The position numbers were made by a program, and so were the translations under genes. From SCUN01 sp964343975 (GTDB lineage: Bacteria > Acidobacteriota > Vicinamibacteria > Vicinamibacterales > SCN-69-37): 5,157 nucleotides of DNA. Positions 1-5,157 of this stretch are shown here, piece by piece. The stretch lies in NCBI GenBank assembly GCA_964343975.1, contig CAYFLU010000217.1, positions 1-5,157 of the forward strand, read 5' to 3'. Position 1 is the stretch's first letter. Each line of letters begins with the position of its first letter. The notes beneath the pieces were generated by a model. That model worked only from the letters and a program-made list of their open reading frames with translations. It had not been told where the DNA came from and searched no databases.

Positions 1-37
1 CGTGCTGCGCCACTGGCCTGCGACCGGCCGTCACTGA
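1..37 (+). CDS. Possible 3' end of an upstream gene (partial)
   Basis: In frame 2 the window opens with about eleven codons (reading VLRHWPATGRH) that end at a TGA at 35-37. Nearly all of these codons end in G or C, as in the real genes downstream, so this is the best candidate for the tail of the preceding gene. Frame 1 is the alternative, ending at TAG 43-45, but it has many A/T third positions. Frame 3 is open and in phase with the glycosyltransferase that follows. No function can be inferred from so few residues. If correct, the gap to the next gene is only about 34 nt, so the operon could begin further upstream. Confidence 0.25.
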   Translation, partial: VLRHWPATGRH

Positions 38-59
38 CACAATAGAGGCCGTCCATGAC
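26..59 (+). repeat. Imperfect 13-bp direct repeat, 21-nt period
   Basis: GGCCGTCACTGAC at 26-38 recurs as GGCCGTCCATGAC at 47-59. Eleven of 13 bases match and the copies start 21 nt apart, about two helical turns. The pair lies across the probable end of the upstream gene and the leader of the first glycosyltransferase. The spacing would suit a tandem protein-binding site, but this is inference. In such GC-rich DNA a chance match is quite possible. Confidence 0.35.
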
Positions 60-60
60 C

Positions 61-64
61 AAGG
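61..64 (+). promoter_or_regulatory. Shine-Dalgarno-like AAGG for the first glycosyltransferase
   Basis: AAGG lies 7 nt before the GTG at 72. It supports that start even though the reading frame stays open upstream to the window edge. No ATG or GTG occurs in this frame between base 3 and base 72. Confidence 0.45.
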
Positions 65-71
65 CGGCGGC

Positions 72-1175
72 GTGAACGATCAGCGAACGACCAGCGGACG
101 TCAGCCTGTCCGCCGCGTTGCGGTGCTGTGGGAGTATCTGGCGGGCTATATTCAGGCCGCGCTCCGCGAATTGGCCTCGCATCACGGCGTTGATGTGCTC
201 GTGGTGCAGCGGTCTCGCGAACAGAATGCGAGCTACGCGCTGGAACTGGGTGACCGCTGTCAGGTGTTCGAACTCCCGGGCGGGGCGCCGGCCGACGCGC
301 TGGTGTCGCGCATCGAGGCCTTTGCGCCGGATGTCACGCTGATCACCACCAACAAGGATCCGCGGTACCACGCCGTCGCGGAACGGAATCGGCAACAAGG
401 ACGCCTCACGGTCTGGGGCAGCGAAGTGCCACCGCGCGCGCTGTGGCGGGATCTGCGCGGCATCGTCCGCGGCTGGACCGGCGGGCTGCGCGCCTATGAT
501 GCCGCGTTGGTCGCCGGAGCCGTCTCCCATCGCTACGCGCGTCGCATCGGGTTTCCCGAGGCGCGCATCTTCGAAGGCTTGTTGACCTGCGACACCGCGA
601 TCTTCCGTCCGGTCGGTGTCGCTCGGCACGCCGCCACATCCGCTCCCTGGCCATCGGTGTTTCTGTTCGTCGGGCAATTCATTCCCCGCAAAGGCTTGGA
701 CACGCTGCTGGCCGCGTATGCGCGCTACCGGCAGACGACGACCGCCCCGTGGGCTCTGTGGTGCGTTGGCGCGGGGCCGTGGCGATCGCAGCTCGATGGC
801 CATGCGGGGGTGCACGTGCACGACTTCGCGCCGCCGGCCGAATGCGCGCGGCTGATGGGGCAGTCGGGCGTGTTTGTGCTGCCGTCCCGCATCGATCATT
901 GGGGCGTGGTCATTCACGAAGCCGCTTGTGCCGGTTTGCCGATCATTGCGAGCCGCACGAGTTATGCGTCCGCCGACCTGGTCACGGACGGCGACAACGG
1001 CTGTGTGTTCGACGCGGGCGATGTCGATGCGCTCGCACGCGCGCTCGCCGCGTGTGCGGACCCGGACCGCGCGCGTGCCATGGGGGCCCGTAGTTTGGCC
1101 GCGTCGGCGCGGTTCGATCCGACGATCTTTGCCGAGGCGCTGACCACGCGCATTCCGGCAGCGGTGCACGGGTGA
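72..1175 (+). CDS. GT4-family glycosyltransferase (group 1, GT-B fold)
   Basis: This 367-residue protein probably transfers a sugar from a nucleotide donor to a lipid-linked acceptor at the cytoplasmic face of the inner membrane. The N-terminal GT-B domain opens with a Rossmann strand, RRVAVLWEYLAGY (about 14-26). This resembles a GT4 subgroup I know for LW...SGY near the start and a GL...D..F motif before the linker (here GLLTCDTAIF, 169-178). The C-terminal domain starts at FLFVGQFIPRKGLD (197-210), whose R206/K207 lie where donor-phosphate-binding basic residues are expected. It continues with PSRIDHWGVVIHEAACAG (271-288), the EX7E region, where the first position is Asp275 and the second Glu283. 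Length is normal for GT4. No signal peptide or membrane segment is seen, and the sugar specificity cannot be read. Start: GTG 72 with AAGG 7 nt upstream. The stop lies 4 nt before the ATG of the polymerase-like gene, so the two are probably coupled. Confidence 0.9.
   Translation: MNDQRTTSGRQPVRRVAVLWEYLAGYIQAALRELASHHGVDVLVVQRSREQNASYALELGDRCQVFELPGGAPADALVSRIEAFAPDVTLITTNKDPRYHAVAERNRQQGRLTVWGSEVPPRALWRDLRGIVRGWTGGLRAYDAALVAGAVSHRYARRIGFPEARIFEGLLTCDTAIFRPVGVARHAATSAPWPSVFLFVGQFIPRKGLDTLLAAYARYRQTTTAPWALWCVGAGPWRSQLDGHAGVHVHDFAPPAECARLMGQSGVFVLPSRIDHWGVVIHEAACAGLPIIASRTSYASADLVTDGDNGCVFDAGDVDALARALAACADPDRARAMGARSLAASARFDPTIFAEALTTRIPAAVHG
1171..1175 (+). promoter_or_regulatory. GGTGA Shine-Dalgarno-like site choosing the start at 1180
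   Basis: GGTGA overlaps the stop codon of the upstream glycosyltransferase. It sits 4 nt before ATG 1180 but only 1 nt before the adjacent in-frame GTG 1177. The spacing favours ATG as the start of the membrane protein. The difference is one residue. Confidence 0.45.
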
Positions 1176-1179
1176 CGTG

Positions 1180-2508
1180 ATGGCGCACCGCGAACGGGCC
1201 TGGGTCAGTGCGATCGCCGTGGGGCTGCTCGTCTACGCGTTCGCGTACGACAACGCCAACAGCTGGCCGATGGCGCTCGGCTATGCGTGGACGCGACTGA
1301 CACCGATCGGCCGCGAGGCGCGACTCGTCGAGATTCCGGTCGTGCTCGGGTTGGTCGGCTGGGCGATGGCGACCGGCATGAGCCGGGTGACGCGGCGATT
1401 GCTGGCGTCCCTGCTCGCGTTCATCGCGCTCGGATTGCTGTCGTACTACCGCGACGGCGACGTGCCGCTGCTGGACGGCGTGCGGCTTGTTTACATGTGG
1501 GTCCTGCCCGCGCTGATGTTCATCATCGGGCGCGAACTGCCGTGGCCGGCGGGGACGGCCATCTGGATTCGGCGCACGGTGCTCACCTTCGCGCTCGTCA
1601 CGAGTGTGGTGTCGTGGGTGCAGCTCGTGTGGTTCCAGTACCCGGTCGGTGATGACATCACGGGCCTCGCCAAGGATGCCCACGCGAATGGCACGCTGCT
1701 GATGTTCGTGGCGATTCAGTGCACGGCCGCGGCCCTCTTCCGATCGCGCCCGGTGCTCGTGGCGGCCGCCCTGTTCTTCCTCATCACGATGGTGCTCAGT
1801 AGCGTGCTGAAGGTCATGTTCTTCGGGATCGCCGCGCTGGCCTGGGTCGGCGTCCGCTACCTGCAGTCACGCGGGGATCTCGCGCGCATCATGCGCGCGG
1901 CCGCCGGCTGGGGGGTGGCCGCGGTCCTGGCAGTGATCGGCATGTTCTCGGCCTTCAGCCACATTGACGAAATCAGTTCCAGCCGCTTGGGTGAGACCCT
2001 CGACAAGATCGTCTCCGATCCGACCTCCTTTGGTCCGGTGCTTGCGCATCGGGTGGCGTTCTCGAAGATCAGCACCGAGTTGCCGACGCTCGCGCTGGGC
2101 ATGGGGCCCTTCCACCTAGCCAATCCCATCAGTGTCGGTCAGGTGTCGGGCACGCTCTCGTCGAAGGCGAGTGGGGATGTGCTCGCCATCCTCGATGAGA
2201 AGGGCGAACAGGCCCGGATCACGCTGACCTCCAGCCTGCTCGGCGAATTTGGCATTCCGGCGTTTCTGATCGTGCTGTTCGCCTATGGGGTGATCGCCGC
2301 CGAGATCCGCAGGGCCGCACGGCATGCCGACCTCGAGATCCGCTGGCGTGGGGTCGGCGCTGTGGGCGCTGGCCTCGTCTTCATGCTGATTCCGGTCGCC
2401 AGTCTCTTCGGATCCTTCGACGTGATTTCCGTATCGTGGGCCTTCATGTTGAGCGCCGGCGTGTTGTGTCGGGACGCGGCGCACACGCCGCCACGCGAGG
2501 CCGCATGA
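1180..2508 (+). CDS. Polytopic membrane protein, O-antigen polymerase/ligase-like (Wzy/WaaL type)
   Basis: This 442-residue integral membrane protein has about 11-12 hydrophobic segments, at roughly 9-22, 51-66, 74-89, 102-117, 134-153, 170-187, 190-209, 211-227, 243-259, 352-374, 393-411 and 413-429. A large hydrophilic loop spans about 260-350 and is probably periplasmic. That layout is typical of the O-antigen polymerase/ligase superfamily. The loop also holds a family-like pattern: HR at 290-291, then LGMGPF (306-311), then SLLGEFGIPAFL before the next membrane segment. An AHANG motif (167-171) precedes the sixth segment. Such proteins join undecaprenyl-linked repeat units (Wzy) or pass glycan to an acceptor (WaaL, PglL), and sequence alone does not tell which. 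Placement between glycosyltransferases favours a polymerase. GTG 1177 is an alternative start adding one residue. Its TGA overlaps the ATG of the next gene. No symbol is given because these proteins are poorly conserved. Confidence 0.75.
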   Translation: MAHRERAWVSAIAVGLLVYAFAYDNANSWPMALGYAWTRLTPIGREARLVEIPVVLGLVGWAMATGMSRVTRRLLASLLAFIALGLLSYYRDGDVPLLDGVRLVYMWVLPALMFIIGRELPWPAGTAIWIRRTVLTFALVTSVVSWVQLVWFQYPVGDDITGLAKDAHANGTLLMFVAIQCTAAALFRSRPVLVAAALFFLITMVLSSVLKVMFFGIAALAWVGVRYLQSRGDLARIMRAAAGWGVAAVLAVIGMFSAFSHIDEISSSRLGETLDKIVSDPTSFGPVLAHRVAFSKISTELPTLALGMGPFHLANPISVGQVSGTLSSKASGDVLAILDEKGEQARITLTSSLLGEFGIPAFLIVLFAYGVIAAEIRRAARHADLEIRWRGVGAVGAGLVFMLIPVASLFGSFDVISVSWAFMLSAGVLCRDAAHTPPREAA

Positions 2509-3686
2509 AGGTCGCGTGGATTTGTGAGTATCCGGCGGCGGCGTTTCCGGATCGTGCCGCGCTGCGTGGTGCGCCCGCGTCGCACCCGGTGCCGTGGATC
2601 GCGGCACAGGCGCCGCTGGTTGCCGCCTCCGGGATCGAACTGCATGTGGTGACGTTGTCGCGGTACGCGCGAGCCGACGATGTCTTCGCGCGGGACGGCG
2701 TGCACTTTCATTTCCTGCGGATCCCCGCGATTCCGCGGGCGTTGCTCGCGTATCAGTGGGACCGCCATCGTCTGCAGTCCGCCGTGCGTGAGATCCAGCC
2801 CGACCTCGTGCACGGATTTGGCACGGAGTCGAGCTTCGGCTATGCCGCGGTCTCGGCCGGGCGGCCCAACGTCTTGATGATCCAGGGCATCGTCCGGCGC
2901 ATCGTGGAGGCGCGCGGGTGGCACACGCTCCTGCGCCAGCCGGGCCTCGTCGTCGCGCTCGCGTGCGAATGGCTGACGGTGCGTCGCGCCAGCCACATCG
3001 TGTGCGAGACCGCGTTTGCCGAAGCCTTCGTCCGCGCGTGTGGTTCGCATGCCGCGACGCATCTTATCCGCACGCCGATCCGCGACCTGTGGTTCGCGGC
3101 GCCCGCGCCGCGTCCGTCGTCTCCGCGTGTGCTGTGCGTGGGCTGGGTGGTGCCGGCCAAAGGCGTGGATGTGCTGGTGACGGCGTTTGCGCACATGGCC
3201 GCGCGCCAGCCGACGGCGGTCCTCGACATCGTCGGCCCGGTCGATGCGGCGTATCGCGCCACGGTGTTGCAGCCGGCGCTCGAGCGAAGCGGCCTCGCGG
3301 CCCGTGTGCATTTTCATGGCGGCCTGCCGCCGGAAGCGATCGTCGAGCGCATGCGTGCATCGACGGTGCTGGCGTTGCCGACGCGAATGGATACGGCGCC
3401 GAATGTGCTCGCCGAAGCGCGGGCGGCCGGACTCCCGGTGGTCGCCACCCGGGTCGGCGGGATTCCGGAGTTTATCGAGGACGGGCAGGACGGCGTGTTG
3501 GTGCCGGTCGATGATCCGCGCGCGCTGGCCGATGCGCTGACGCGGCTTATCGAGCATCCGTCGGAGGCCGACGCGATCGCGGCGCGCGGACAGGCGCGGG
3601 CGCGACGTGATCATCGGTTGGCGACACAGGTGCCGAAGTTGTTGGCGCTCTATGACGAGATCCTCGCCGCCGGAGCGCAGCCGTGA
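2505..3686 (+). CDS. GT4-family glycosyltransferase (group 1, GT-B fold)
   Basis: This 393-residue retaining-type GT-B glycosyltransferase probably adds a sugar during repeat-unit assembly in the cytoplasm. The protein begins with a clean first Rossmann strand, MKVAWICEYP. The N-terminal domain carries HPVPWI (27-32), GIELHVVTLSRY (43-54) and PDLVHGFGTESSFGYAAV (99-116), leading to IQGIV (126-130). The GTE and IQGI elements recall a GT4 subgroup in polysaccharide loci. The C-terminal domain has VLCVGWVVPAKGVDVL (209-224, K219 at the donor-phosphate site), GPVD (244-247) and a strong acceptor/donor segment from PTRMDTAPNVLAE (292-304) through GLPVVATRVGGIPEFIEDG (309-327). The EX7E pair is Asp296 and Glu304. 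The frame stays open upstream to 2436. ATG 2505 is chosen because it overlaps the previous stop (ATGA), has GAGG 4 nt before it (2497-2500), and gives the expected N-terminus. The end overlaps the next gene by 4 nt (GTGA). Confidence 0.92.
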   Translation: MKVAWICEYPAAAFPDRAALRGAPASHPVPWIAAQAPLVAASGIELHVVTLSRYARADDVFARDGVHFHFLRIPAIPRALLAYQWDRHRLQSAVREIQPDLVHGFGTESSFGYAAVSAGRPNVLMIQGIVRRIVEARGWHTLLRQPGLVVALACEWLTVRRASHIVCETAFAEAFVRACGSHAATHLIRTPIRDLWFAAPAPRPSSPRVLCVGWVVPAKGVDVLVTAFAHMAARQPTAVLDIVGPVDAAYRATVLQPALERSGLAARVHFHGGLPPEAIVERMRASTVLALPTRMDTAPNVLAEARAAGLPVVATRVGGIPEFIEDGQDGVLVPVDDPRALADALTRLIEHPSEADAIAARGQARARRDHRLATQVPKLLALYDEILAAGAQP

Positions 3687-4552
3687 GTCGCCCGCGCATC
3701 ACGATCGTCACGCCGTCGTACAACCAAGGGCGGTTTCTGGGGGAAACGCTGCAGAGCGTCCACGATCAGGGGTACCCCGAGCTCGAGCACATCGTGATCG
3801 ATGGCGGATCGACCGACGAGAGCGTGTCGGTGATCGAACGGTTTGCCCCGCAGCTGACGTACTGGGTCTCGGAACGGGATCGCGGGCAATCGCATGCGAT
3901 CAACAAGGGGTTCGCGCGCGCGACCGGAGAGATCCTGACGTGGCTGAACTCCGACGACACGTTGGTGCCCGGCGCGCTCGAGGCCGTCGCCGCGGTGTTC
4001 GAGGCGCATCCCGACGTGGATTTGGTCTATGGCGATTTCGTGTACACGGACGCCGACGGCCGCCCGATGCGCCGGCGCCACGTCTTTGCGTCGATGCACT
4101 ACGAGACGCTGCTGTATCACGACTACCTCGGTCAGCCGGCCGTGTTCTTCCGCCGGTCGCTGCTCGATCGCGTGGGGCCGGTCGACGAGTCGCTCCACTA
4201 CTGCATGGATTGGGACCTGTTCTTGCGGATGTGGCGCGTGGCGAAGACGCGGCATGTGCCACGAGTGCTGGCCACCTACCGTCTGGATCAATCCGCGAAG
4301 TCGAATGCGGAGGAATCCGCGGCCGCGGTGGCTGCGGCGCATCTGGTGCAACAGCGGAACCGCAACCAGCGATTCGCATCGCCCGGGTTGAACGGCGCGT
4401 GGCACCGCGCGTGGTTCTATGGCTCGTTCTTCGTGCGGGCCTGGGTGGTCGTGCGCGACAATCCGCTGCACTACGTGAAGACGATCACCGCCATGTTTCC
4501 CGGCCGCCGTCTGTGGCGGCTCTTTCTCGCTCGGATGCGAGCGCCGTTCTGA
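3683..4552 (+). CDS. GT2-family glycosyltransferase (GT-A fold)
   Basis: This 289-residue protein has all the landmarks of an inverting GT2 enzyme. ITIVTPSYNQGRFLGETLQS (6-25) is the nucleotide-binding start, and IDGGSTDES (39-47) carries the first Asp of the fold. RDRGQSHAINKGF (65-77) is a signature of one WcaA-like GT2 subgroup. LNSDD (88-92) is the metal-binding DxD-equivalent. QPAVFFRR (151-158) and the MDWDLFLR stretch (175-182) supply the acceptor-side acidic residues in place of the usual ED pair. It would add one sugar to the lipid-linked oligosaccharide at the cytoplasmic face. The C-terminal 45 residues, rich in aromatics and Arg, may be amphipathic and touch the membrane (inference). 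No true transmembrane helix is seen. GTG 3683 has GGAG (3672-3675) 7 nt upstream and overlaps the preceding stop. Its TGA overlaps the ATG of the next gene. Confidence 0.93.
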   Translation: MSRPRITIVTPSYNQGRFLGETLQSVHDQGYPELEHIVIDGGSTDESVSVIERFAPQLTYWVSERDRGQSHAINKGFARATGEILTWLNSDDTLVPGALEAVAAVFEAHPDVDLVYGDFVYTDADGRPMRRRHVFASMHYETLLYHDYLGQPAVFFRRSLLDRVGPVDESLHYCMDWDLFLRMWRVAKTRHVPRVLATYRLDQSAKSNAEESAAAVAAAHLVQQRNRNQRFASPGLNGAWHRAWFYGSFFVRAWVVVRDNPLHYVKTITAMFPGRRLWRLFLARMRAPF

Positions 4553-5157
4553 TGCGCCGCCTGTACCTTCTCGGAGCCGTGCTGGTGCTGGCCATCGTCT
4601 GGTGGGTGCCGGCCGCGGCTTCGCGCAATTGGGTGTCGTGGCAGTGGCTGCGACGGGGCGTCCCGGCATCGGTCCCGTCGGCGTCATCGCCGATGCTGGC
4701 GTTGCGTGTCGCGCTCGCACACGGCGACTGGGCTGCCGTCGGTCCCGCGCTGCAGGCGCTGCCGGATGCGGACCGTCTGGGCCCGCTCCTCGTGATCAAT
4801 GCCGCGGAGCAGCGCGCGACGGCGGGTGAGGCGGCCGCGGCGCGTACCTTGGCCGCCGCGGTCTTTGCCGACACCCGGTACGACGCCGAGATCTGGTATC
4901 GGCTCGGCGCTGTCGCCGAGCGCGCCGGTGACGAGGGCATGGCGCTGGCCGCCTATGATCGCGGTGCCGCGCGCGACGCATCGGCTCCGTGGACGGAAGG
5001 GGCGCATCGTGCCGCACTCGTGGCGGAACGCCAGCGCGACTGGACGCGCGTCGTCGTCCGGCTGGCCCCGCTGCTGGTGATGGCGACCGATCGCGACCTT
5101 GGACGGCCGATCCAGACGCTGCAGCCCGGCGGCGCGATCTGGCAAGGATCCTTTCTG
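4552..5157 (+). CDS. Membrane-anchored or secreted TPR-like protein (3' end outside window)
   Basis: The frame from ATG 4552 stays open for 202 codons to the last base with no stop, so the gene is truncated only by the window edge. The start MRRLY is followed by a hydrophobic stretch (about 6-19, LLGAVLVLAIVWWV) and then PAAAS (20-24). This could be an uncleaved anchor or a Sec signal peptide cut after Ala23. The remainder is Ala-rich and helical. Residues 112-143 fit the TPR consensus well (W115, L118, G119, A131, Y135), and weaker units lie near 47-70, 79-106 and 151-178. The last residues (about 187-202, QTLQPGGAIWQGSFL region) look less helical and may begin another domain. TGATG overlap with the GT2 gene implies translational reinitiation, as only a weak GAG (4539-4541) precedes it. 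A periplasmic scaffold role in polysaccharide polymerisation or export is inference from context. Family beyond TPR-like is not recognised. Confidence 0.8.
   Translation, partial: MRRLYLLGAVLVLAIVWWVPAAASRNWVSWQWLRRGVPASVPSASSPMLALRVALAHGDWAAVGPALQALPDADRLGPLLVINAAEQRATAGEAAAARTLAAAVFADTRYDAEIWYRLGAVAERAGDEGMALAAYDRGAARDASAPWTEGAHRAALVAERQRDWTRVVVRLAPLLVMATDRDLGRPIQTLQPGGAIWQGSFL

Noticed and set aside
14..43. Possible promoter with TGGCCT and CACAAT as -35/-10
   Set aside because: The matches to consensus are only about 3/6 and 4/6, expected by chance, and the -35 lies inside the probable upstream gene.
55..75. Short ATG frame of six codons (MTKAAA) ending in the TGA at 73-75, overlapping GTG 72
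   Set aside because: It looks like a coupling leader peptide, but it is too short and unsupported. The AAGG inside it is more simply the ribosome-binding site for GTG 72.
982..1683. 233-codon open frame on the - strand
   Set aside because: It is low-complexity in Arg, His, Asp and Gln, and opposite the end of the first GT4 gene and the start of the membrane protein. No independent evidence supports coding.
2436..2504. N-terminal extension of the second GT4 to an upstream start at 2436
   Set aside because: It would overlap the membrane-protein gene by over 70 nt and precede a standard Rossmann N-terminus. ATG 2505 has GAGG 4 nt upstream and an ATGA overlap.
2283..3614. 443-codon open frame on the - strand, longer than the real gene opposite
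   Set aside because: Its translation is packed with Arg, His, Asp and Gln and has no recognisable fold or motif. It lies antisense to a clear GT4 gene and the end of the polymerase-like gene. Long antisense frames of this kind arise from strong G/C third-position bias.
3650..4720. 356-codon open frame on the - strand
   Set aside because: It is antisense to the unmistakable GT2 gene and the start of the TPR gene. Its Arg/His/Pro-rich composition and lack of motifs mark it as a shadow.
4684..5145. 153-codon open frame on the - strand, plus the shorter + frame at 4799-5080, in the last 500 bases
   Set aside because: The frame starting at 4552 on the + strand explains this stretch better: it is coupled to the GT2 gene, has G/C-ending codons, an N-terminal hydrophobic segment and a TPR unit.
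1..5157. Rho-independent terminators, tRNA, CRISPR arrays, transposase genes or terminal inverted repeats
   Set aside because: I saw no GC hairpin followed by a T run, no clustered spaced repeats, and no transposase or integrase motifs. There is essentially no intergenic space after base 72.

Overview
The window is a dense, GC-rich stretch of bacterial DNA with every supported gene on the + strand. Strong G/C preference at third codon positions and frequent GTG starts suggest a high-GC bacterium. A Wzy/WaaL-like membrane protein beside glycosyltransferases, and an exported TPR protein, fit a Gram-negative-type envelope. The phylum cannot be fixed from the sequence. Acidobacteriota, Gemmatimonadota, Chloroflexota and Myxococcota-like lineages are all possible, and this is a guess.

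Layout: bases 1-71 hold the probable tail of an upstream gene and a short leader. Then come five head-to-tail genes: a GT4 glycosyltransferase (72-1175), a polytopic membrane protein resembling O-antigen polymerases/ligases (1180-2508), a second GT4 glycosyltransferase (2505-3686), a GT2 glycosyltransferase (3683-4552), and an N-terminally anchored or secreted TPR-like protein that runs off the window (4552 to beyond 5157). The last gene has no stop inside the window and is easy to miss.

The junctions are 4 nt (or 1 nt), ATGA, GTGA and TGATG, so the five genes almost certainly form one translationally coupled operon. No room exists for an internal promoter or terminator between them. The likely job is assembly of a surface polysaccharide (exopolysaccharide, capsule or O-antigen). 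The three glycosyltransferases would build the repeat unit on a lipid carrier at the cytoplasmic face, and the membrane protein would polymerise or ligate it on the outer face. The TPR protein may act in assembly or export. No initiating phosphoglycosyltransferase, flippase, chain-length regulator or nucleotide-sugar gene lies in the window, so these would be in the flanks or elsewhere.

I see no RNA gene, mobile element, CRISPR array or attachment site. The region looks like an ordinary but diverged polysaccharide locus. The points most worth a second look are the open-ended TPR gene, the exact role of the polymerase-like protein, and a 21-nt-spaced direct repeat just upstream of the first full gene.
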